From IMG/VR virus record IMGVR_UViG_3300044732_000084, positions 1 to 22,299 of that record: a DNA stretch of 22,299 bases. One strand, 5' to 3'. Below, piece after piece: positions 14,423-21,089 of the stretch. This stretch comes from a virus. Positions within the stretch are counted from its first letter, which is position 1. Each line of letters opens with the position of its first letter. The translations under genes were made by a program, and so were the position numbers. The notes under the pieces were generated by a model. The model was not told where the DNA came from and did no database searches. It saw only the letters and a list, made by a program, of their open reading frames with translations.

Positions 14423-15907
14423 TTAATAATCCAATTTCTCCAAACTGAACGGGTAGTTGGCTTCTTTGTAAAAAGCCTTGCGTTGTGTTAAATGACGCTT
14501 TGCAAACTTACATGTACTGGTAATATCCCAAATTTCAACGGAGTTTTTATCCTCAGCCTTGCGAATACCTCGACCAATACTTTGAATAACTCTTACAAAA
14601 GATTTGCCTGGCTCAATAAGAACCAAATTAAAGATCCGAGGAATATTAATCCCCACTGCGGCGACGCCGTAAGTGGCGATAATAATTTTATTACTCGCTG
14701 TTTTAATCTCATCGTATTCTTCCTTACGTTCTGTTAGTTTAGTATTACCCGACACAAATGCAACTTCGGGTGCATCTTTAACTAAACTAAAGATTTCTGA
14801 TAGTCTGATTTGTAGTTCTTTACCTGCACCAATGCGGTCAACAAGAATAAGTGTATTGCCGCCTTCGCTAATTTTTCTAATCAAGTTAGCAATGGTATCT
14901 AATCGCTTAGGATCCTCAGTAAGAAACTTCAACTCACTTTGATAGTTTGTAAACTCAGGAGTATCTTTTAACTGTACAATATTCACGTGACATTGTGCTA
15001 GAACACCCTTCTCTTGCAAATCACTTGCGGCTAGTTTGCCGATAACAGGTCCAAGTGATACTAGAATAGACACACGGTCCATTTCTGCTTTAGGAATTGT
15101 TCCTGTTAGACCCCATCGAATAGGTACTGCTGAGAATACTCCAGTGAGCAATGTCTTAAGTGCATCAGCCTTAGCCATGTGAACTTCATCGACCATTACA
15201 CATACTACATCTTCAATGAATTCTCCAATTGGAACTTCTGCTTCACCCGACTGTGTATTCTTAAGCATGTTGTTAAGACTTTGCCAAGTGCAGATAGTAT
15301 GTGTCTTGTTGTATTCTTTGCGATCTCCAAAGTATACACCAACATCAAGACCCAAATTAATATAGTCTGCTTCGGTTTGTGTCACTAGTGATTTGTTTGG
15401 AACGATAACAATAGTACGACCATACTGCTCAACACTTAAACTTAAAGCCGCAGTCATCAATGTCTTGCCAGCACCTGTGGCGACTTCCTGCAATGCTTGC
15501 GGATTTTTTAAGAAGTTGTTGATAATCTCAACTTGATAGTCACGCAATACAATAGGTTGACCTTCACGTTCATGACCTTTTGACCATACTTTATGAGAAA
15601 ATGTATTTTCGGTCACTTCTGTGAAATTGAAGGTTGTGCTGTATGTGCGCAAGTCTTCAAGTTCAATATCGTAATTCAATTGATCTAAGATCGGAATGAC
15701 TTGATCTAGTAGATTTAGATACGTGCTTCCTGCTAACGAGAAATAACTGATCTTGCCGTTCCATCTACCTAAACGGACACTTGGTAAATAACGTGCGCCG
15801 GGCTTTTCATATTCAAATTTCTTCATCAATGCACGGCGGGCATCAAGTTCAAGACCTTCGATCTTTACGTTTACTTCATCTTTAATTATAATTTTTGCTT
15901 GTTTCAT
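14423..15907 (-). CDS. uvsW: SF2 DNA helicase UvsW (494 aa)
   Basis: UvsW remodels branched DNA and R-loops, promotes branch migration and helps switch from origin to recombination-dependent replication. Motifs visible: ATGAGKT (Walker A, 143-149), VPNKSL (Ia, about 170), DEVH box (II, 240-243), LTGT (III, 267-270), LILVDR (IV, about 353) and QSIGRGIRK (VI, 442-450). The N-terminal 100 residues (RYLPSVRLGRWNGKISYF) match the small DNA-binding domain of T4 UvsW. Somewhat shorter than the T4 protein (587 aa). The start overlaps the upstream 333-aa gene by 4 bases (ATGA), so the two proteins should be made in similar amounts. Confidence 0.95.
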   Translation of the reverse strand: MKQAKIIIKDEVNVKIEGLELDARRALMKKFEYEKPGARYLPSVRLGRWNGKISYFSLAGSTYLNLLDQVIPILDQLNYDIELEDLRTYSTTFNFTEVTENTFSHKVWSKGHEREGQPIVLRDYQVEIINNFLKNPQALQEVATGAGKTLMTAALSLSVEQYGRTIVIVPNKSLVTQTEADYINLGLDVGVYFGDRKEYNKTHTICTWQSLNNMLKNTQSGEAEVPIGEFIEDVVCVMVDEVHMAKADALKTLLTGVFSAVPIRWGLTGTIPKAEMDRVSILVSLGPVIGKLAASDLQEKGVLAQCHVNIVQLKDTPEFTNYQSELKFLTEDPKRLDTIANLIRKISEGGNTLILVDRIGAGKELQIRLSEIFSLVKDAPEVAFVSGNTKLTERKEEYDEIKTASNKIIIATYGVAAVGINIPRIFNLVLIEPGKSFVRVIQSIGRGIRKAEDKNSVEIWDITSTCKFAKRHLTQRKAFYKEANYPFSLEKLDY

Positions 15908-16905
15908 CGTACCTCTATTGGCCTCATGTTTCTAATTATTACGCATTTACCTATTGCTTCTGACGAATATTTACGTTTAGTATCCGGTTGACTATGATAT
16001 TGTAACAGAATTTGTCGTGAAGGTCTACTGATGCGGGAAACAACATCTTTTTTGCCACAATTAATTTCATGATCCAATAGACTTCTAAGTTCCTTATCAA
16101 GTCTATTAACTAGGCCCCTACCAAATAATACGTTACTTGGATTTAATTCAACGATCCATTTAGCAACGTTAGTAAAATTATCTAAGTTAACTTCAGTAAC
16201 AAACTCTGATGCAAACTTTAACTTTGGACTGTCAATTAGTGAAGGATCAATTTTAATACCCATTTGAGATAACTCATAAAAGGTCCTTGCATCGTGATTT
16301 AATTCCATATTAGCAATCATATCACCAAGTATATTGTTGACTCCTGCAACAATTAAATTGCCATTGATACGAACTAGTGTAGGTTCCCACACTTTAACAT
16401 TCTCATATATACTTAGTTGTTCTAACAATGATAACAACTTATCGCAATACATGACGATTGGGAAATAACTGGGTAGCAAAGTATATGCAATTTTTAATGC
16501 ATAGGTACTGAATTCAGCAACATACCTTTTATCGTCACGATCCCAATCAAACGGGTTATCGTTGACACTTCTAAAATCTGATATGAATGTTTTATTAAAT
16601 GGTACACGTATCAACAATGTATTGTTGTCTTCAATTGATACTCTTGCTCCAGTAAATTCAGGTGTACTAGGTACCAAATCTACTTTCCAAGATAGCAACT
16701 TTACCTGTTCAACATCTACGTTATTTTTGGATAACTGTTTACTGTACTTACTAATCAACTTATCGAATAATGCGGCTTGATTAGAAGTGATCCGATTTTT
16801 CTCATGGCATATCATTTGCAGATTAGATAAAAACTTTTGGTCATACTGACTAAGGCTTATCTTGCCCTGCAAGAAAAAATAAAGTAGATGTTCTTTTGTA
16901 TCCAT
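15904..16905 (-). CDS. UvsW-coupled protein with a possible HARP-like segment (333 aa)
   Basis: The function is not known. Residues 97-145 (LLIRVPFNKTFISDFRSVNDNPFDWDRDDKRYVAEFSTYALKIAYTLL region) follow the pattern of the HARP domain of annealing helicases such as SMARCAL1: a strand, a short helix with a basic residue, then W/Y-D-x-x-x-K/R-x-Y/W, a strand and a helix. Residues 20-58 (KFLSNLQMICHEKNRITSNQAALFDKLISKY) resemble N-terminal segments of phage helicase-associated proteins. The remaining 180 residues have no recognised motif, and there is no ATPase. It is translated directly ahead of UvsW with a 4-base overlap and has its own extended -10 promoter with leaderless geometry. Confidence 0.75.
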   Translation of the reverse strand: MDTKEHLLYFFLQGKISLSQYDQKFLSNLQMICHEKNRITSNQAALFDKLISKYSKQLSKNNVDVEQVKLLSWKVDLVPSTPEFTGARVSIEDNNTLLIRVPFNKTFISDFRSVNDNPFDWDRDDKRYVAEFSTYALKIAYTLLPSYFPIVMYCDKLLSLLEQLSIYENVKVWEPTLVRINGNLIVAGVNNILGDMIANMELNHDARTFYELSQMGIKIDPSLIDSPKLKFASEFVTEVNLDNFTNVAKWIVELNPSNVLFGRGLVNRLDKELRSLLDHEINCGKKDVVSRISRPSRQILLQYHSQPDTKRKYSSEAIGKCVIIRNMRPIEVR

Positions 16906-16911
16906 TATATC

Positions 16912-16940
16912 AATATAGCACTAATAAAATAATATTGCAA
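16912..16940 (-). promoter_or_regulatory. extended -10 promoter for the HARP-like/uvsW operon
   Basis: The minus strand shows TTGCAA (16935-16940), a 17-base spacer ending TGC and TATATT (16912-16917). The -10 box ends six bases before the ATG at 16905, giving a probably leaderless mRNA, as for primase. It begins immediately after the terminator at 16951-16975. Confidence 0.7.
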
Positions 16941-16950
16941 GTATAAAGGT

Positions 16951-16975
16951 AAAAAAAAGGGGACCGAAGTCCCCT
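16951..16975 (-). terminator. strong rho-independent terminator with UUCG loop
   Basis: Read on the minus strand, AGGGGAC (16969-16975) pairs with GTCCCCT (16958-16964) around a TTCG tetraloop, then eight T. A seven-pair GC-rich stem with the very stable UUCG loop is an excellent intrinsic terminator. It separates the AAA+ ATPase transcript from the HARP-like/uvsW unit. Confidence 0.95.
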
Positions 16976-17016
16976 GTAAAGTGATTAACAAAAGAAACAC
17001 CAACCAACTAACAAAC

Positions 17017-18030
17017 TTACTTCATGCAAGTTGCTTTTGCCAACTCTCTCCAGTTAGCACTGATCTTAACTAGATCAGCAACTTTCAAACACATACGCAA
17101 GGACACTTCACGCAATTTGCTGTGGTTGTCCCAAATGAACGACATGATTTCATCTGTCTGTTCTTCACTGAAATCGTAATCAGCAAACAAGCCACCTTCA
17201 GCATCACGATGCACTTGCTTGATGCGCAACATCTTGTCACGCTCAGTGTTAACAGTCAAGTCAAGAAAGTGACAACGAGACTGCAATGCATCTAAGTGGG
17301 GCTGAATCTTGCTTGCTTTACGTGCATCAAAACTCTTGTTTGTAATAAAGATGATAGAGCCGTTGAAGTTGAAACTGTTAGGTACACCTTCGTCACGCAA
17401 CAAACGACTGTCTTTGTTCCAAGAAATTCTGCGAGTCTTGCCACTGTCAAGCGCACCCTTAAGTACGTTGATAGCGTCTTGATCTTCCCAGATATCACAA
17501 TCATCAAACACTAATACGTTCTTAGCATCACTGAACTTGTACAACTTAGCGAACAAGCCGATGCCTGACATAGCACCTTTAACAATTTCAAAACGAGTCT
17601 TGTTGCCTGCAACTTGATCAAACAATGTTGCTTTTTCCATTTGAGTAGTCACACCGTGCGACTTGCCGATACCTGCAGGACCTGTCACAATCATAGCACG
17701 AATATCACCTGCGATACACGCACGTGACATTTCATCAAGCACACCGAAACGAATAGCAATGCGATTCATTGCGTCTTCTTCTGTTTCAGAAACTACATTT
17801 TCAACAACTTGAGATTCTTCTGCAATCACAGGGGCTCCATTAAATTCAATGTCGTGAATGTTGTTCACTTTAATCTTGACTACATCAATAGCAATCGGGA
17901 ATTGACCTTCGTTCTTTACAGTAACGTAGCCGCCTTTCTTACCAGTCTGATATCCCTTAACGAGATTAAACTTAGTATTGACAACTGCTTGATTACGATA
18001 CTCACCAAACTTAACAATGATTGAAGACAT
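17017..18030 (-). CDS. AAA+ family ATPase (337 aa)
   Basis: The ATPase core shows Walker A GPAGIGKS at 117-124, Walker B LVFDDCD at 173-179, sensor 1 FITN at 228-231, a probable arginine finger in LQSRC (R252) and a C-terminal helical lid with SLRMCLKVADLV (310-321). The N-terminal 100 residues form a separate region with a beta-rich start (YVTVKNEGQFPIAIDVVKIKV), unlike clamp-loader gp44. Family members in aquatic T4-like phages are annotated only as AAA ATPases; the role is unknown. Lacking replication partners next to it, it is not likely to be gp44. It has its own consensus promoter and AAAGGT ribosome site and ends at a strong terminator, so it is a single-gene unit, probably early. Confidence 0.85.
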   Translation of the reverse strand: MSSIIVKFGEYRNQAVVNTKFNLVKGYQTGKKGGYVTVKNEGQFPIAIDVVKIKVNNIHDIEFNGAPVIAEESQVVENVVSETEEDAMNRIAIRFGVLDEMSRACIAGDIRAMIVTGPAGIGKSHGVTTQMEKATLFDQVAGNKTRFEIVKGAMSGIGLFAKLYKFSDAKNVLVFDDCDIWEDQDAINVLKGALDSGKTRRISWNKDSRLLRDEGVPNSFNFNGSIIFITNKSFDARKASKIQPHLDALQSRCHFLDLTVNTERDKMLRIKQVHRDAEGGLFADYDFSEEQTDEIMSFIWDNHSKLREVSLRMCLKVADLVKISANWRELAKATCMK

Positions 18031-18047
18031 ACGATACCTTTCTGTGT

Positions 18048-18088
18048 TAATATATGTATATTATAAGCCCAAAACGAATTAAAGTCAA
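18048..18088 (-). promoter_or_regulatory. consensus sigma70 promoter P1 with dyad at the start site
   Basis: The minus strand shows TTGACT (18083-18088), a 17-base spacer and TATAAT (18060-18065). The spacer contains CGTTTTGGGC, shared with P2 (18319-18347) and P3 (18877-18905). A dyad TAATATA-CA-TATATTA (18048-18063) overlaps the -10 box and the start site. The leader is about 25 bases and carries AAAGGT. Confidence 0.85.
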
Positions 18089-18288
18089 GCCTTAATTACG
18101 TCAAAAACTGAATTTTGAAGTTCAGAAGATTCCTCATAAGAGAGGTAGAAATCGGTAGTAGGATCGTAATATGCACCCTCTTTGGTGTCATAATAAGCAA
18201 CCCGACCATTGGGGTAAAAGAAAGGACCTTCTAGTCCCTTACGGGGTTGCCATTTTGCTTCACGTTCGCTAAGTGTCCGATAACCCAT
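18085..18288 (-). CDS. small unknown protein, probable early gene (67 aa)
   Basis: A 67-residue protein with many Tyr, Glu and Pro residues: YYDTKEGAYYDPTTDFYLSYEES is an acidic aromatic stretch. No domain is recognised. The gene has its own perfect consensus promoter (P2) and a good GGAG site seven bases before the ATG, and P1 for the next gene begins at its 3' end. Independent strong promoters for a very small gene are typical of phage early host-takeover genes, which is the best inference here. Confidence 0.75.
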   Translation of the reverse strand: MGYRTLSEREAKWQPRKGLEGPFFYPNGRVAYYDTKEGAYYDPTTDFYLSYEESSELQNSVFDVIKA

Positions 18289-18310
18289 CTGTGACTCCGT
18301 TTTCTCAGTG

Positions 18311-18347
18311 TATAATGTATTATATGCCCAAAACGATTAAATGTCAA
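18311..18347 (-). promoter_or_regulatory. perfect consensus sigma70 promoter P2
   Basis: The minus strand shows TTGACA (18342-18347), a 17-base spacer and TATAAT (18319-18324). The spacer reads TTTAATCGTTTTGGGCA, nearly the same as in P3. A dyad TATAAT-AC-ATTATA (18311-18324) covers the -10 box and start site. The leader continues ACACTGAGAAAACGGAG to the ATG at 18288, close to the P3 leader. Confidence 0.9.
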
Positions 18348-18353
18348 GCCTTT

Positions 18354-18842
18354 TTATGCCGCTTGGCGATAAAAATTTTCAAGTTCCTGAGAAGTCAACA
18401 CTTCTCCTGTACGCATTGTGTAAGTAGCGATATAATTCTCGCGGCCACCACCCATCAGCATGTCATACTGCTCGGTCTTGCTGGCAATATCACTACGCAT
18501 ATAACCATACTCACCGTTCTCCTCAGTGCGACGGGCAACCCAACGACCTTCTTCCCAAAACAATTCGAAGGGCGTTTCCCATGGCTCACATACCACAATG
18601 TCATCATCCAGAGTTGCCCAATTCTGCACATACTCCTCGTAACTGTCATTACAATCTTCGATAAGCGCAATGAGAGTCGGAACACCAACCTCTTTGATGC
18701 GGAGCGTTTGCTCTACGCTGAGGTTAGGTATCACATAAGTGTTACCACCCTTAAACTTCCAATACTGCGGACACTCACCTTTACCGTCCCAATCGTGAGC
18801 GCCATAGTTCTCTTTAACTTGAGTTTGAATAACGATCTTCAT
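18354..18842 (-). CDS. unknown protein, probable early gene (162 aa)
   Basis: The protein starts MKIVIQTQVKENYGAHDWDGKG and is acidic, with WK/GG and Trp-containing segments (CPQYWKFKGGNTYVIP) and DDDIVVCEPWETPFELFWEEGRW; no domain is known to me. The ATG at 18842 is preferred over an in-frame upstream start at 18905 because a complete promoter (P3) and its transcription start lie between them and because GGAG stands seven bases before it. The gene ends seven bases before the -35 box of P2. Function unknown, with the same early-gene arrangement as its two downstream neighbours. Confidence 0.75.
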   Translation of the reverse strand: MKIVIQTQVKENYGAHDWDGKGECPQYWKFKGGNTYVIPNLSVEQTLRIKEVGVPTLIALIEDCNDSYEEYVQNWATLDDDIVVCEPWETPFELFWEEGRWVARRTEENGEYGYMRSDIASKTEQYDMLMGGGRENYIATYTMRTGEVLTSQELENFYRQAA

Positions 18843-18866
18843 GTGCTGTCTCCAATTTCTTAGTGT

Positions 18867-18905
18867 CAATACATGTATTGTACGCCCAAAACGATTAATT
18901 GTCAA
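18867..18905 (-). promoter_or_regulatory. sigma70 promoter P3 with a perfect palindrome at the start site
   Basis: The minus strand shows TTGACA (18900-18905), a 17-base spacer and TACAAT (18877-18882). The spacer ATTAATCGTTTTGGGCG matches P2 at 14 of 17 positions. CAATACATGTATTG (18867-18880) is a perfect 14-base palindrome over the end of the -10 box and the start site, like an operator. A-rich sequence upstream of the -35 box resembles an UP element. Confidence 0.85.
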
Positions 18906-18907
18906 CC

Positions 18908-18935
18908 TTTTTTATCCAATAATTGGATAAAAAAA
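18908..18935. repeat. AT-rich inverted repeat upstream of promoter P3
   Basis: TTTTTTATCCAAT (18908-18920) and ATTGGATAAAAAA (18922-18934) are perfect 13-base arms around a single A. The repeat sits two bases upstream of the P3 -35 box, so it may be an UP element, a binding site or a transcript hairpin. Its A/T ends merge with the T-run of the weak terminator at 18929-18952. Confidence 0.7.
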
Positions 18936-18952
18936 TGTGTTGTAAATCAACA
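18929..18952 (-). terminator. weak intrinsic terminator after the 190-aa gene
   Basis: Just after the stop at 18955 the minus strand forms TGTTG-ATTTA-CAACA (18938-18952), followed two bases later by seven T (18929-18935). The stem has only five pairs, so termination may be partial. The hairpin at 18908-18934 follows immediately and could strengthen it. Confidence 0.45.
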
Positions 18953-18954
18953 AC

Positions 18955-19527
18955 TTACTTGATGTTTTGGGCCCAAGTACGTATCATATTCATAAGCGGG
19001 TTGATAATGTCAACTTCTACTTGATTTGCAGGATTCATAATTTGCGGATCAGCGAGTATAACACCTGCATTGCTAGGTAAATTACCAGTAATGCTATCTC
19101 CGGAAACTTTTAAATGGTTTGACACCGTAGGCTTGTCAAACAACAATGCCCCATTGGGAGTAGCATATATTAAGTAGTCAGCATAGGTACTGGGTAATAC
19201 AACGTGCTTGTTGGTACCCCTGCTATTCATCAATGTGGGATTGATATTCTTTGCAATCTTTCCAAGTTTACCAAACAATGGCTTTTGTTCAAATTTGAAT
19301 TCAATACTAATATTATTGAGACTTACTAGAATATAATCAGTACCCAATTGCGCAACATACTTAAGTTTACCACTAGCACACATTTCAAACGAGAGTTCTA
19401 ATATTAGGCCTTTAGCAAATCGCCACTGCCTATCATTGCATTGACCACTTAGGGCCTTAACTTGTTTAGCAAATCGTGTCCAATCAATATTAGCACGAAG
19501 GTAATCAGCAACTTCAATAGTAGTCAT
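18955..19527 (-). CDS. unknown protein, possible PD-(D/E)xK nuclease-like (190 aa)
   Basis: The segment QLGTDYILVSLNNISIEFKFE (about 60-79) has the spacing of the PD-(D/E)xK nuclease core: Asp (D64), a strand of hydrophobic residues, then E76-F-K78. LILELSFE (about 41-48) supplies a preceding helix with Glu (E44), as expected in that fold. Basic GTNKHVVLPSTYADYLIYA follows, resembling the strand after the core. Together this hints at a nuclease, but no close family is recognised. The ATG at 19527 overlaps the upstream stop by one base (TAATG); an in-frame TTG at 19539 is less likely. It ends at a weak terminator. Confidence 0.7.
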   Translation of the reverse strand: MTTIEVADYLRANIDWTRFAKQVKALSGQCNDRQWRFAKGLILELSFEMCASGKLKYVAQLGTDYILVSLNNISIEFKFEQKPLFGKLGKIAKNINPTLMNSRGTNKHVVLPSTYADYLIYATPNGALLFDKPTVSNHLKVSGDSITGNLPSNAGVILADPQIMNPANQVEVDIINPLMNMIRTWAQNIK

Positions 19528-20282
19528 TATGCAACACAAGTCCAGTTATATGAATTGTAATATTCCATTGTATCCTTATGGCGTACATCAAACTTGCCAT
19601 TGATTACAACAGTGTCCGTAATAAGTTTGTTGAATAGATTAAGCAGAGGGTTATGATTTTCAAGTGAAATCATTACCTTATTACTAGATTCGTCTTCGAA
19701 CCAATATTCAATATTACCTGCACCACTGCGAGTATGAGATTGAATTTTGGTCAAGAACGACAATTTCTTTTCACCCTTAACTTGTCGCGGACCTTTGATT
19801 TTACTGTATGAAGACCCAAAGATTGAATTCAATTGATTGTCATAAATGTAAAAGTAAGGCAACTTGTAAGCAAGTCCAACAAACTTTTTAGGATAAACAA
19901 ATGATCTACTTGAATTGTTATGCCAACTGGCATGTAAAAACTGATTCAAGTCTTCACGGAATGAAGTAAGATTTTCTGTCTTCAACTTTAGCATCATTAG
20001 TTTTTGACTAAAGTGTTGACGAACTTCTTCTGCAAATTCATAATCAGATTCAGTTACATATTGTTGAATGTTATCTTCAATCAATGACAGGCAACGATAT
20101 TGGTTAGCAATTTGTTCGTCACCATATGTGGAATTGCGCAACCGATATAGAGTAGCACTAAGAACTAGTAGGTCAAGATCAAACTTAATATCTTTGGATT
20201 CTCTAGTTTCAAATAGATTATCAAATGATATTTCTGTACTATTACTAGGCCAATTTAGTACTGTGGCATTCATTGTTGACAT
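19527..20282 (-). CDS. unknown conserved protein (251 aa)
   Basis: A 251-residue protein with a mostly helical middle (about 38-115, DLDLLVLSATLYRLRNSTYG to FREDLNQFLHASW) and a beta-rich C-terminal half with aromatic residues (KKFVGLAYKLPYFYIYDNQ). No motif for catalysis or metal binding is seen. The ATG has AAGGA eight bases upstream. It is coupled through TAATG to the possible nuclease downstream, so the two may act together. A candidate promoter lies just upstream (20312-20340). Confidence 0.7.
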   Translation of the reverse strand: MSTMNATVLNWPSNSTEISFDNLFETRESKDIKFDLDLLVLSATLYRLRNSTYGDEQIANQYRCLSLIEDNIQQYVTESDYEFAEEVRQHFSQKLMMLKLKTENLTSFREDLNQFLHASWHNNSSRSFVYPKKFVGLAYKLPYFYIYDNQLNSIFGSSYSKIKGPRQVKGEKKLSFLTKIQSHTRSGAGNIEYWFEDESSNKVMISLENHNPLLNLFNKLITDTVVINGKFDVRHKDTMEYYNSYNWTCVA

Positions 20283-20311
20283 GAATAATTCCTTGTTGTT
20301 ACTATTTTATA

Positions 20312-20340
20312 ACTGTACATCACTTATGAATTAAATGCAA
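20312..20340 (-). promoter_or_regulatory. candidate sigma70 promoter for the 251-aa gene
   Basis: The minus strand shows TTGCAT (20335-20340), a 17-base spacer starting TTAATTC as in P1, and TACAGT (20312-20317). Both boxes have two mismatches. It stands in the 66-base gap after the UvsY-like gene, where a start of transcription is plausible. Confidence 0.35.
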
Positions 20341-20348
20341 GAGGTATT

Positions 20349-20807
20349 TTACCCAATTGTGATATCTTCCATACCAGCAGTGCGTAGACGAACAATGTGA
20401 CCTAGTTGCCATTGCTTTGCATCAATGCCCTTCATTACACCCAAAAACTTATTACGCAATAGTGCAACTTCATTGATTAACACTTCGTAGTCAATAACTT
20501 CCTGCTCACCATCAGTGTACTTTTCTGCATCACGTGATGTTAACGCACGATTATATGCTTCAAGGTATTTCTGAAAATGCTTTCTACGAATTTTTCTAAG
20601 TTGAATGTTTAGATAGTTGAGTACCGCTTCAATCTCTTGTAATTGATTGAAGCGGTATTCAGTGATGCCGGGAAGGGCGGCAATGTTCTTTTCAACATTG
20701 CCATAAACCCTTACATCGGCTTTTGCAGAAATTATCTCATTTTCATAATGAGAAATAAAGTCTGGGATTACTGATAGATCAGCAGTGATCCTCGTATACC
20801 AGTTCAT
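20349..20807 (-). CDS. uvsY: recombination mediator, UvsY-like (152 aa)
   Basis: T4 UvsY helps UvsX displace the single-strand binding protein gp32 and form filaments. This protein is of similar length (T4 UvsY is 137 aa) and all-helical. IRRKHFQKYLEAYNRALTSRD (about 73-93) parallels KKVALKARLDYYSGRGD of UvsY, and KGIDAKQWQLGHIVRLRTAGM (about 126-146) parallels the UvsY C-terminus with SRGFAIKHIQDMRAFEAG, sharing HI-x-x-L/M-R and AG. The position in the uvsX operon supports it. The similarity is low, so the name is probable only. The start directly follows the upstream stop (TAAATG). Confidence 0.7.
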   Translation of the reverse strand: MNWYTRITADLSVIPDFISHYENEIISAKADVRVYGNVEKNIAALPGITEYRFNQLQEIEAVLNYLNIQLRKIRRKHFQKYLEAYNRALTSRDAEKYTDGEQEVIDYEVLINEVALLRNKFLGVMKGIDAKQWQLGHIVRLRTAGMEDITIG

Positions 20808-21089
20808 TTAGTTCCAGTCATCATCTTCATCATCAAATGAATGATAGTCATCGAATGGATCTTCCTCTTCTTCATCAAGTTTGTATCCTTGATCAGGAGT
20901 TTCTAGAAAAAACTCTAATGCACTCTTAATGTATGCATCTCCGCGAAACGCTTGCTTAATTTCATTAGGAGAATAATCTTCATCAATAAGATAATTGACT
21001 AAATTATCAGCAGCCTCTTCGGCTACTGTACCCGCTTCAAGACTAGGCTTGAGTAATTTCCAAATTTCATTAATTACCGATAAACTCAT
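20808..21089 (-). CDS. small protein with very acidic tail, between uvsX and uvsY-like gene (93 aa)
   Basis: Residues 1-68 are helical (MSLSVINEIWKLLKPSLEAG, NYLIDEDYSPNEIKQAFRGD), and the last 23 residues are almost all Asp and Glu (EEEEDPFDD, FDDEDDDWN). This tail recalls single-strand-binding protein tails or DNA mimics that recruit replication proteins. The gene overlaps uvsX by 4 bases (ATGA) and abuts the UvsY-like start, so all three are coupled. I recall similar proteins next to uvsX in marine T4-like phages, with no function assigned. A role with UvsX/UvsY is inference. Confidence 0.7.
   Translation of the reverse strand: MSLSVINEIWKLLKPSLEAGTVAEEAADNLVNYLIDEDYSPNEIKQAFRGDAYIKSALEFFLETPDQGYKLDEEEEDPFDDYHSFDDEDDDWN

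Noticed and set aside
14492-15388. Plus-strand frames opposite uvsW
   Set aside because: The minus strand encodes all helicase motifs here; the opposing frames are short and without signals.
17292-17514. Overlapping short frames on both strands inside the AAA+ gene
   Set aside because: They mirror Walker-region codons and have no independent start or conserved pattern.
18273-18863. 196-codon plus-strand open frame
   Set aside because: It is antisense to two supported genes and covers promoters P2 and P3; it has no ribosome site and its product looks like a random translation.
18843-18905. Upstream 21-codon extension of the 162-aa gene
   Set aside because: A full promoter with transcription start lies inside it, so the extension cannot be on the P3 transcript.
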